Positions 1-6,952 of a stretch of DNA of 9,477 nt are shown here, in pieces. This stretch comes from Deltaproteobacteria bacterium (GTDB taxonomy: Bacteria > Desulfobacterota > Desulfobacteria > Desulfobacterales > Desulfatirhabdiaceae), in contig JAJYBO010000102.1 in NCBI GenBank assembly GCA_021778975.1, forward strand, positions 1 through 9,477. The letters are read 5' to 3'. The position numbers and the translations under genes were made by a program. The notes under the pieces are model-generated. The model was not told the origin of the DNA and made no database searches. It saw nothing but the letters and a program-made list of their open reading frames with translations. Each line of letters opens with the position of its first letter. Within the stretch, counting starts at the first letter, position 1.

Positions 1-97
1 GCGCCCAAAATGCGATTTTCCTGAAAAGAGCCGATCTCGTGAATACAAAGTGGCGTCATATATCGCACCATTTTAAGTCATCAGAAAGGGGGTAGCC
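1..97. other. Upstream region of the chemoreceptor gene; no gene seen
   Basis: No coding region is supported here. The only clear signal is the ribosome binding site of the following gene, AAAGGGGG at about 85-92, five bases before the ATG at 98. A GCCGAT at 30-35 resembles the -10 element of flagellar sigma-28 promoters, but the matching -35 is poor, so no promoter is called. Confidence 0.5.
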
Positions 98-1936
98 ATG
101 AAACTCGATTTGAAATGCAAATTTTTAATTCCCGTAATTCTCGGTGTCGCGCTGTGTATAGGCGGCGCAACGGCGATAGCCTACCGTGTTTCCAGCGCCA
201 GTATCCGATCCATCATAACGCATCAGATATCTCATGACGCATCGGGACTTGCGGAACTCTTCAGGGCGTGGCTGCATCAGAATTGTTCGGATATCGCCCA
301 TTGGAGCAAGCTGGGCGTTATCCAGGCGGGAGCGACCGGAACAATATCTGAAAATACGGATAAGGGCATTGGCGCCGAAATGGCCGGGCTGCTGAAAGGG
401 CATCCCTCCATCGAGGGGTTGCAGATCGCGGATAAAAATGGAGATATCGTTGCATCTTCTGACTCTGGAAACACAGTCGCCAATGTGTCCAATCGCGCCT
501 GTTTTAACGCAGCCCTCCAGGGGAAAACCACTGTTTCGAATATAATGGCCGGCAAGACGCGTCACACCCCGATTATGACGATTGCAACGCCCATCCAGAA
601 GGCGGGGGTCATTGTGGGGGTTCTATACGGCGCCGTCAATTTTTCAGAATTCAGCGATAAATTTGTCACGCCCCTCCGAATTGGCAAAACCGGATATGCG
701 TATGTCACCAACCGCGATGGGCTTGTGCTGGCGCACCCCGACAGGCGCATGGTGTTAAATCTCGATATCCGATCTCATCAATTTGGTGAGGACATGCTGT
801 CCAGAAAACAGGGCCTGATCCGATATGAATTTGAAGGTATTGACAAAATTGTGGCGTTCGACAGTGACGCAGCCACGGGATGGATATTTGCGGTGACCGC
901 GCCGGTGGATGATATCTTTATGCCCGCCAATCATGTCCGAGATATTCTGCTGGCATCCGGTGCAATCATGGTGGTGGCGCTGTGTACGATTATTGGCGTA
1001 ATGTTGTCGCGATTCATCTGCACCCCGTTAAACAGGATTACCGGCATGTTGATGGACAGCGCCTGCCAGGTGGCCGCCGCGGCGGGTCAGACGGCTGCCT
1101 CCAGTCAGACGCTGGCCGAAGGCGCATCGGAACAGGCGGCTTCCATAGAAGATACCTCTTCATCCATGGAGGAAATGTCCAGCATGACCCAACGGAACGC
1201 CGAAAATTCACGTCATGTTGATGGGCTGATGCAGCAGGCGTCAGCCGCCGTTACAGACGCGGGCAACGCCATAATGCAATTGACGGAATCCATGAAGGCG
1301 ATATCATCCGCGAGTGAAGAAACATCAAAAATTGTCAAAACGATAGATGAAATTGCCTTTCAAACCAATTTGCTGGCGCTGAATGCAGCGGTTGAAGCAG
1401 CGCGTGCAGGTCAGGCGGGGGCGGGTTTTGCTGTTGTTGCCGATGAAGTCCGAAATCTGGCGTTGCGGGCCGCCACCGCCGCCCAAAATACTTCCGGCTT
1501 GATCGAAGGAACCATTCAGAGAATTGGTGATGGTGTTCAGATGGTTTCACGGCTCGATCAGGTGTTTTCGACGGTAACCCGAACGACAAATGAGGTGGAG
1601 CAGTTGATGCGCGACATATCATCGGCGTCCGTCGAACAGGCGCGAGGCATCGAGCAGTTGAGCGCCGCGCTTCTGGAAATGGATCATGTGACGCAGAGCG
1701 TCGCCGCCAGCGCCGAAGAAACCGCCGGCGCTTCGGAAGAAATGAGTGAACAGGCCGAATATCTGCGCCATATGGTGTCTGATTTACACGTCCTGTCCAA
1801 TGGCGCATCGGTAACGCTGAACAACCTGATTTTCGGGCAAAGAGCAAAAGCCGGTTTTGGCCTGAAGACTGAACCTATCGCTGATTGCCATCCAAAACTG
1901 TCCGGCGATGTTCCATTGCCGGCGCTGCCGCTTTAG
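98..1936 (+). CDS. Methyl-accepting chemotaxis protein with periplasmic dCache-type sensor
   Basis: This is a transmembrane chemoreceptor that would control a CheA kinase in response to an external ligand. The protein has 612 residues. A first membrane segment lies at about 9-29, a periplasmic double-Cache-like sensor at about 33-275 (including GYAYVTNRDGLVLAHPD near 199), and a second membrane segment at about 284-305. Only a short, poorly formed HAMP-like linker follows (CTPLNRI, 308-314). The long cytoplasmic coiled coil carries the highly conserved signalling tip (DEIAFQTNLLALNAAVEAAR, 417-436) and then FAVVADEVRNLA (444-455). The C-terminus shows no NWETF-type CheR docking pentapeptide. 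The start is supported by a strong purine-rich binding site five bases upstream. The ligand cannot be read from the sequence. The position just before phoB makes phosphate-related sensing conceivable, but this is only inference. The family call is secure. Confidence 0.95.
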   Translation: MKLDLKCKFLIPVILGVALCIGGATAIAYRVSSASIRSIITHQISHDASGLAELFRAWLHQNCSDIAHWSKLGVIQAGATGTISENTDKGIGAEMAGLLKGHPSIEGLQIADKNGDIVASSDSGNTVANVSNRACFNAALQGKTTVSNIMAGKTRHTPIMTIATPIQKAGVIVGVLYGAVNFSEFSDKFVTPLRIGKTGYAYVTNRDGLVLAHPDRRMVLNLDIRSHQFGEDMLSRKQGLIRYEFEGIDKIVAFDSDAATGWIFAVTAPVDDIFMPANHVRDILLASGAIMVVALCTIIGVMLSRFICTPLNRITGMLMDSACQVAAAAGQTAASSQTLAEGASEQAASIEDTSSSMEEMSSMTQRNAENSRHVDGLMQQASAAVTDAGNAIMQLTESMKAISSASEETSKIVKTIDEIAFQTNLLALNAAVEAARAGQAGAGFAVVADEVRNLALRAATAAQNTSGLIEGTIQRIGDGVQMVSRLDQVFSTVTRTTNEVEQLMRDISSASVEQARGIEQLSAALLEMDHVTQSVAASAEETAGASEEMSEQAEYLRHMVSDLHVLSNGASVTLNNLIFGQRAKAGFGLKTEPIADCHPKLSGDVPLPALPL

Positions 1937-1978
1937 GTGATTTTCAACACAAGGTATTCGTTTCGGAAATGTCCTGTA

Positions 1979-2007
1979 TTGACATACGGATTTTCCTTCG
2001 TTAGAAA
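1979..2007 (+). promoter_or_regulatory. Candidate sigma-70-type promoter for phoB
   Basis: A perfect TTGACA at 1979-1984 is followed after 17 bases by TAGAAA at 2002-2007, which matches four of six -10 positions. It lies in the 174-base gap between the chemoreceptor stop and the phoB ATG, about 100 bases before phoB. Spacing and position fit a promoter for phoBR. No convincing E. coli-type Pho box accompanies it. Confidence 0.45.
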
Positions 2008-2061
2008 CATTCATCGGACATTCTGTTTATTGGGGTTCATACGACAGCCCACTTTTGTCCG

Positions 2062-2073
2062 TAACAATTCGAA
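2062..2073 (+). promoter_or_regulatory. TAACAAnnnGAA motif upstream of phoB
   Basis: TAACAATTCGAA lies 37 bases before the phoB ATG. The same pattern, TAACAAnnnGAA, recurs upstream of pstB at 4621-4632. It could be part of a PhoB-binding site that differs from the E. coli consensus. Two occurrences are too few to establish this. Confidence 0.2.
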
Positions 2074-2110
2074 AATCACCCAAACCGGTCGTGTTGGCCA
2101 AAGGTATATC

Positions 2111-2794
2111 ATGAGTAAACCCCATATTCTCGTAGTGGATGACGAAGAAGATATCCAGGAACTGGTCCGGTACAACCTGGCCGCGGAAGGTTACGGCGTA
2201 CAGTGCGCGGGATCCGGCGAGGAAGCCATTCGCCGGATCCGTTCCGAACCGGTTGATCTGGTAGTGCTGGACCTGATGCTGCCGAAAATGAATGGTGTGG
2301 AAGTCGCCAGAATTCTGCGGTCTGACGACAAAACCAGCCGGATTTCCATCGTCATGCTGACGGCGAAAAGCGAGGAGCCGGATGTCATTTCAGGACTTCA
2401 GCTTGCGGATGATTATGTCACCAAGCCGTTCAGCCCCCGGATTCTGATGGCGCGCATTCAGGCGGTTCTGAGGCGTAAAAGCGATCCATCCCATACGGAC
2501 TGTATTTCTCGCGGCGACATCCGAATTGATCCCAACCGGCGCAGGGTCGAAGTGACCGGAAGCGCTGTCGAACTGTCCTTTTCGGAGTTCGAGATTCTTT
2601 TAATCCTGAGCCGACGGCCCGGGTGGGTGTTCTCCCGCTCTCAAATCGTGGACGCGGTTCGCGGGGACAATTATCCGGTCACCGAACGCAGCGTGGATGT
2701 CCAGATCGTCGGCCTTCGCAAGAAACTGGGGACATGCGGACATTATATCGAAACGGTGCGCAGTGTGGGGTACCGCTTTAAGGAGGCTCCTTGA
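2111..2794 (+). CDS. phoB: Phosphate regulon response regulator PhoB (OmpR/PhoB family)
   Basis: This is a cytoplasmic DNA-binding response regulator, activated by phosphorylation from the kinase encoded directly downstream. It has 227 residues, the usual length for PhoB. The receiver domain (about 1-120) shows the acidic pocket VVDDEED (8-14), phosphoacceptor D54 in LVVLDLMLP, T84 and K105 in DYVTKPF. A winged-helix DNA-binding domain (about 128-225) follows and ends in RSVGYRF. The ATG at 2111 has AAGG six bases upstream, and translation from it begins exactly at the conserved receiver start. The frame stays open back to a GTG at 1937, but that extension looks non-coding. One oddity is that the normally conserved GADDY before TKPF reads LADDY, with one residue missing. 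The pairing with phoR, pstB and phoU supports the phosphate-control assignment over a generic OmpR-type regulator. Confidence 0.92.
   Translation: MSKPHILVVDDEEDIQELVRYNLAAEGYGVQCAGSGEEAIRRIRSEPVDLVVLDLMLPKMNGVEVARILRSDDKTSRISIVMLTAKSEEPDVISGLQLADDYVTKPFSPRILMARIQAVLRRKSDPSHTDCISRGDIRIDPNRRRVEVTGSAVELSFSEFEILLILSRRPGWVFSRSQIVDAVRGDNYPVTERSVDVQIVGLRKKLGTCGHYIETVRSVGYRFKEAP
2780..2793 (+). promoter_or_regulatory. Ribosome binding site deciding the TTG start of phoR
   Basis: AAGGAGG at 2780-2786, inside the last codons of phoB, sits four bases before a TTG at 2791. The TTG overlaps the phoB stop TGA (2792-2794). This arrangement indicates translational coupling of the kinase to its regulator. 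Confidence 0.8.
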
Positions 2795-4572
2795 AAAAAC
2801 GCTATCCCCTGTTCTGGAAACTCTATCCGCCCTTTCTGCTTCTGGTGCTGGCGCCGCTTTTACTGGAGACGGAGTACGCAGATATCGTGATGCGCCGTTT
2901 TTTTCTCGATCAAACCGCGGTCAATCTCAAGATCAGAGCAAACCTTCTGAAGGATCAGGTGATCCGCTTTATTCAGGCCGGAGATGACAGTGGCGTTGAC
3001 AGTCTGTGCAAACAGGCGGGGAAATCGTCCAAAACCCGGTTCACCGTGATCGCTCTGACAGGAAAGGTGCTGGGAGATTCGGCAGCCAGCCCGGGCGACA
3101 TGGAAAATCATTCCGGCAGGCCTGAAATCCTGCGCGCCCTCGATTCCGGAGCGCCGTCCATGATTACCCGCGACAGCGCCACGCTGCATCAGACGATGAT
3201 GTATCTGGCCATTCCACTGAGCGCCGATGGCAAGCCCATCGGGGTGTTGCGCTCATCGCTGAATATCACCGTTGTCTATACTCAATTGGATCGGATGCGG
3301 CGGCGGGTGTTTGTGGGGGTTCTGATGATGGCGCTTCTGGCGACCGGCGCCGCCTTGCTGTTTTCGCGCCGCGTCAGTTATCCGCTGGAAAAAATTCGCA
3401 AAGGGGCGGAGCATTTCGCCGGCGGGGAGTTGTCGTACCGCCTGCCGGTCTTTGCCTCGTCCGAAACGGAATCTTTAGCGAGAACCATGAACGATATGGC
3501 GGCCAGCCTCGACGAGAGGATGCAGACGATCATCCGCCAGCGAAACGAAATCGAGGCCGTCCTTTCCAGCATGGGGGAAGGGGTGGTCGCCCTGAATTTA
3601 GATGAAATCATCATCAGTGTGAACCGAATGGCGGCCCAGATATTTCACAGCCAGCCAGCGGAGCTTTTGAACCGCAGCGTTCAGGAAGCCATCCGCAATC
3701 CTGATTTTCACCGATTTGTGCGGCGGGCGCTTCAGGACGAGAATCCGCACGAGGCGGACATGTCTTTTTACATCCGCGAAGAAACGATTTTAAACATTCG
3801 GTGTACGCCGCTGCGCAGCGCCCGGGGCGACCGCATCGGGATACTGATCGTTTTAAATGACGTCACCCGTCTGCGCCGGCTCGAAAATATGCGCCGCAGT
3901 TTCGCGTCCAACGTATCCCATGAGATCAGGACGCCGCTGACCGCGATCAAAGGGTTTGCGGAAACCCTGAAATCCGGTGCGCTGCAACATCCGGAAGAAG
4001 CCGCCCGGTTTGTAGATATCATTGAAAATCACGCCAACCGTCTGATCGCCATTGTCGAAGACATCATGAATCTTTCCATCATCGAGCAGAAAGGCGAAAA
4101 AAAGCAGATCACACTGGCGGCATGTCGGATCGAACCGCTGCTGGTTTCCGCGATACAGACCTGTCGGGAAAAGGCGGATGAAAAACAGATTGACTGCGCG
4201 TATTCCTGTAATCCGGAAATTCTTGCCAGTGTCAACGCCAGATTGATGGAACAGGCGTTTGTGAACCTTCTCGACAATGCCATCAAGTACAGCGGATCCG
4301 GAAGCCATGTCGAAATTTCCGTGAGGGTGTCATCCACGGAAACGGCTATCGCCTTTCGTGATGAAGGCATGGGAATTCCGGCGGAGCATCTGCCGCGTTT
4401 GTTCGAGCGGTTTTATCGCGTGGATGAATCCCGGAGTCGCAAACTGGGCGGCACAGGGCTGGGGCTTGCCATCGTCAAGCATATCGTGGCGGCGCATGGG
4501 GGAAGCATTACGGTCGAAAGCGCGCCCGGCAAGGGCAGCGTGTTCATCATTCACCTTCCGCTTACCGTGTGA
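2791..4572 (+). CDS. phoR: Phosphate regulon sensor histidine kinase PhoR
   Basis: This is a membrane-bound histidine kinase of 593 residues, expected to phosphorylate PhoB when phosphate is limiting. In order, it shows an N-terminal membrane segment (about 9-26), a small extracytoplasmic domain (about 30-165), a second membrane segment (about 172-193), HAMP (about 194-245), PAS (about 250-355), a HisKA domain with phosphoacceptor H377 in FASNVSHEIRTPL, and an ATPase domain. The ATPase domain has N-box NLLDNAIKYS (492-501), G1 box DEGMG (524-528), F box LFERFYRVDE and G2 box GGTGLGLA (553-560). The large periplasmic domain makes it longer than E. coli PhoR, as in the longer PhoR-type kinases of Gram-positives and Desulfobacterota. 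The TTG start is supported by a strong ribosome binding site and a 4-base overlap with phoB. All catalytic motifs are intact. The phosphate role follows from the neighbours. Confidence 0.92.
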   Translation: MKKRYPLFWKLYPPFLLLVLAPLLLETEYADIVMRRFFLDQTAVNLKIRANLLKDQVIRFIQAGDDSGVDSLCKQAGKSSKTRFTVIALTGKVLGDSAASPGDMENHSGRPEILRALDSGAPSMITRDSATLHQTMMYLAIPLSADGKPIGVLRSSLNITVVYTQLDRMRRRVFVGVLMMALLATGAALLFSRRVSYPLEKIRKGAEHFAGGELSYRLPVFASSETESLARTMNDMAASLDERMQTIIRQRNEIEAVLSSMGEGVVALNLDEIIISVNRMAAQIFHSQPAELLNRSVQEAIRNPDFHRFVRRALQDENPHEADMSFYIREETILNIRCTPLRSARGDRIGILIVLNDVTRLRRLENMRRSFASNVSHEIRTPLTAIKGFAETLKSGALQHPEEAARFVDIIENHANRLIAIVEDIMNLSIIEQKGEKKQITLAACRIEPLLVSAIQTCREKADEKQIDCAYSCNPEILASVNARLMEQAFVNLLDNAIKYSGSGSHVEISVRVSSTETAIAFRDEGMGIPAEHLPRLFERFYRVDESRSRKLGGTGLGLAIVKHIVAAHGGSITVESAPGKGSVFIIHLPLTV

Positions 4573-4711
4573 TGCGATATCGAGGATGCCCATTTCTCGT
4601 TTGATTTTTTAATCGTTTTCTAACAAACTGAAGGTAAGATCATAATTTTTGGCGATGCTGCGCGGGGATGAACACGTCGCACGCAATACAAACCGCCAAC
4701 CGAGGATACCA
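4573..4711 (+). promoter_or_regulatory. phoR-pstB intergenic region with candidate regulatory elements
   Basis: This 139-base gap is where pstS, pstC and pstA might have been expected. It contains CATAAT at 4641-4646, a 5/6 match to a -10 element, with only a weak -35 (TTCTAA, 4618-4623) 17 bases upstream. Activator-dependent Pho promoters typically lack a good -35. The motif TAACAAACTGAA (4621-4632) overlaps that -35 position and is shared with the phoB upstream region. It may be an activator site, which is inference. Confidence 0.35.
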
Positions 4712-5473
4712 ATGACCGAAACCGTCAAGATCAGCGCCCGAAACGTCAATTTCTATTATGGTGAATCGCAGGCGCTGTATAACATCTCCATTGATTTCAA
4801 GCCGTCTCAGGTAACGGCGCTGATCGGCCCTTCCGGCTGTGGCAAAAGTACATTTCTGCGCTGCCTGAACCGGATGAACGACCTGATTCCCGGCAGTCGC
4901 GTCGAAGGTCAGATCATACTGGATGAGTGCAATATCAACGATCCGTCCGTGGATGTGGTGATGCTGCGTCGCCGGGTGGGCATGGTTTTTCAAAAACCCA
5001 ACCCCTTTCCCAAAACCGTTTTTGAAAATGTGGCGTACGGGCTTCGGGTGAATGGCGTGAAAGACAAGACCTTCATCGAAATCCGTGTCGAAGAGAGCCT
5101 GAAAAAAGCGGCGCTGTGGGATGAAATCAAAGACCGCCTCCATGAGTCCGCTTTGGGGTTGTCCGGGGGGCAGCAGCAGCGGCTTTGCATCGCGCGGGCG
5201 CTGGCGGTCGAGCCGGAAGTGCTGTTGATGGACGAACCGGCGTCCGCGCTGGACCCCATCGCCACGCAAAAGATCGAGGATCTGATCGGCGAACTCAAAC
5301 AGCTTTACACCATTATCATCGTTACGCACAGCATGCAGCAGGCGGCCAGAGTGTCGGATATGACCGCTTTTTTCTACATCGGCAAACTGATCGAAATGGA
5401 TGAGACAGACACCCTGTTCACCCGTCCCAGACTCAAACAGACGGAAGACTACATCACCGGCCGTTTTGGCTGA
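4712..5473 (+). CDS. pstB: Phosphate ABC transporter ATP-binding protein PstB
   Basis: This is the cytoplasmic ATPase of the PstSCAB high-affinity phosphate importer, where it drives uptake together with the PstA and PstC permeases. It has 253 residues, typical for the family. It shows Walker A GPSGCGKST (39-47), Q-loop VFQKPNPFP with Q94, signature LSGGQQQR (150-157), Walker B LLMDEPASALDP (171-182) and H-loop H206 in THSMQQAARVSD. The stretch CLNRMNDLIPG (51-61) and the PNPFP after the Q-loop are typical of PstB rather than of other importers. The ATG at 4712 has GAGGA six bases upstream; an ATG 63 bases earlier in frame would add a tail with no family resemblance. Unusually, no pstSCA genes precede it. 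phoU follows after 14 bases, so the two are probably co-transcribed. Confidence 0.96.
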   Translation: MTETVKISARNVNFYYGESQALYNISIDFKPSQVTALIGPSGCGKSTFLRCLNRMNDLIPGSRVEGQIILDECNINDPSVDVVMLRRRVGMVFQKPNPFPKTVFENVAYGLRVNGVKDKTFIEIRVEESLKKAALWDEIKDRLHESALGLSGGQQQRLCIARALAVEPEVLLMDEPASALDPIATQKIEDLIGELKQLYTIIIVTHSMQQAARVSDMTAFFYIGKLIEMDETDTLFTRPRLKQTEDYITGRFG

Positions 5474-5487
5474 TTATTGAGGTATAT

Positions 5488-6147
5488 ATGGCAAAACATC
5501 TCCAGAGAGAACTGGAAAAAATCAAGAAGAGTATTCTGGAGCTGGGCGCTCTGGTGGAAGATCGAGTGCGGATGGCAATCAGCAGCATTCAGCGCCGGGA
5601 CGTCGAGGTCGCTGTGCAAATTGACCGGATGGATCATGAAGTAGATGAAATGGAGGTTGAGATCGAGGAGGAATGTCTCAAGGTTTTGGCGCTCCATCAG
5701 CCTGTCGCTGTGGATCTGCGGTTTTTGGTCAGCGTGATTAAAATCAACAGCGAACTTGAAAGAATCGCCGATGAAGCCGTCAATATCGCCCATCGCATCA
5801 AGACGATTTCCAAAGACAAAAGCGGTGCAGCCTTTGTTTTTGATTACGCCATCATGGGAGAAAAAGCCCGCGCCATGCTCAAGATGAGTCTGGACGCGCT
5901 GGTGCAGCTCGATACGGATATGGCGTTCAAGTCATGTCTGATGGACGACGAGGTGGATGCCTATGTTCGTCAGGCTTATGAACAACTGAATCGCTCCATT
6001 CAGGAGCATCCGGAGCTTTCCGGTATTTACATCAATATGTTCCTGATTTCTCGCCACATCGAGCGGATCGCCGATCATGCCACCAACATTGCCGAAGAAG
6101 TCATCTATCTGACGGACGGAGAGATTATCCGGCACGGCAATTACTGA
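5488..6147 (+). CDS. phoU: Phosphate transport system regulatory protein PhoU
   Basis: PhoU is a cytoplasmic helical protein that links the PstSCAB transporter to PhoR and keeps the Pho regulon off when phosphate is plentiful. It has 219 residues, within the usual family range, and is built of two three-helix repeats. Each repeat carries the metal-binding signature: ERIADEAVNIA at 91-101 and ERIADHATNIA at 192-202. The N-terminal start resembles family members (helical, with LxxLxxEVDxxE-like HEVDEMEVEIEEE at 50-62). GAGGT at 5479-5483 lies four bases before the ATG. The gene follows pstB closely, the standard order. Its last 7 bases overlap the convergent lipoprotein gene. Confidence 0.95.
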   Translation: MAKHLQRELEKIKKSILELGALVEDRVRMAISSIQRRDVEVAVQIDRMDHEVDEMEVEIEEECLKVLALHQPVAVDLRFLVSVIKINSELERIADEAVNIAHRIKTISKDKSGAAFVFDYAIMGEKARAMLKMSLDALVQLDTDMAFKSCLMDDEVDAYVRQAYEQLNRSIQEHPELSGIYINMFLISRHIERIADHATNIAEEVIYLTDGEIIRHGNY

Positions 6148-6920
6148 TGAATATCACCGGGCGCGTTCGGAGTCTGTCCCTGTTTCTCGATACGGTTCCG
6201 TGCGCGGCGATTGCCCGTGTTGTTGTATGGAACGTTTTCGAGGGGATTGTCAGGAAGCTTTACATAAACCGGCTCGATTTTTCTGTCCAGCGTTTTGAAA
6301 AATCGTGATCTGAGAAGTGCGCAGCGCTCCGGAATCGGCAGGGAACCTGAGGATGCAGCGGTTATGTTGCCTGAGAATACGATTTCGGCTCTGACGCTGG
6401 CGCCTTCTTTTGTTTTGTCAATCTGGACATTATAGATGTAACGAACGGGATCATGGTTTAGATATCCCTGAAGCGATTTTTCCATTTTGGCGAACAAACC
6501 CGGTTCAGATGCGGCCTTTATACCGAATTCCGCTTCAAGAGCGGATACCAGATGCTGGTCCCATGCTCTTTCGCCCGTCTGGATATGTCCTTTTGTCATA
6601 TCCGTCTGGCCGATGACTTCCTGATTTTCTCTCAAGTTGACCATTACGGCATCCCATACCCGATCATAATCTGCATCATATGTCGCTTCTATGGGAATTT
6701 GCTGCATTCGGGCGTCAATACTTTGTTTCAGTTGGGTATAGTCATCTCGATTTTCCGCGGCGGCGGTAACGACGTTCTTTGTTGCCGACGTAACAGCGTC
6801 CGTTGCAACGGACGCCACCATCATGGCGCATCCGGAGCCTATCACGGTCAGCGATGACAAAAAGCAAGCACTTCCCAAAACATGGAGGAGTTTTCGTTTA
6901 ATCCGTAAATCTTTCATCAT
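6141..6920 (-). CDS. Uncharacterised lipoprotein
   Basis: I do not recognise the family. The protein has 259 residues. A basic N-terminus (KDLRIKRK) is followed by a hydrophobic stretch and a lipobox-like VIGSGC, so cleavage before C31 and lipid anchoring in the cell envelope are likely. A small alanine, valine and threonine-rich segment (32-55) follows. The segment at about 80-116 (DADYDRVWDAVMVNLRENQE, then GHIQTG) has the helix-then-strand pattern common in small envelope lipoproteins of the BamC type. This resemblance is suggestive only. The middle (about 150-190) alternates like beta strands, and the tail (from about 225) is polar and probably disordered. Two ATGs (6920 and 6917) are possible starts, neither with a clear ribosome binding site. 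The NERD gene lies 32 bases upstream on the same strand, so co-transcription is plausible. Confidence 0.75.
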   Translation of the reverse strand: MMKDLRIKRKLLHVLGSACFLSSLTVIGSGCAMMVASVATDAVTSATKNVVTAAAENRDDYTQLKQSIDARMQQIPIEATYDADYDRVWDAVMVNLRENQEVIGQTDMTKGHIQTGERAWDQHLVSALEAEFGIKAASEPGLFAKMEKSLQGYLNHDPVRYIYNVQIDKTKEGASVRAEIVFSGNITAASSGSLPIPERCALLRSRFFKTLDRKIEPVYVKLPDNPLENVPYNNTGNRRARNRIEKQGQTPNAPGDIHQ

Positions 6921-6952
6921 GGTGGTTATTTATCACAGGGATACGGACTGTT

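Noticed and set aside
11..37. Sigma-28-like flagellar promoter before the chemoreceptor (GCCGAT at 30-35)
   Set aside because: The -35 position matches only about half of the consensus, so the -10 match alone is not convincing.
51..67. Sigma-54-like promoter before the chemoreceptor (TGGC, then TCGCA)
   Set aside because: The spacing between the GG and GC elements is 11 bases instead of 10, and the flanking consensus is poor.
1937..2110. In-frame upstream extension of phoB beginning at a GTG at 1937
   Set aside because: The extension does not resemble any receiver domain, contains the candidate promoter, and the ATG at 2111 has a ribosome binding site and the correct family N-terminus.
4581..4612. 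Possible terminator after phoR (CGAG and CTCG arms followed by a T-rich run)
   Set aside because: The stem is only four base pairs with a long loop, too weak for an intrinsic terminator.
4649..4711. In-frame upstream extension of pstB from an ATG at 4649
   Set aside because: It adds 21 residues with no family resemblance and overlaps a -10-like element; the ATG at 4712 has a good ribosome binding site and gives the normal length.
4640..5329. 229-codon open frame on the - strand opposite pstB
   Set aside because: pstB has every ABC ATPase motif on the other strand; the antisense translation is rich in histidine and glutamine without a recognisable domain.
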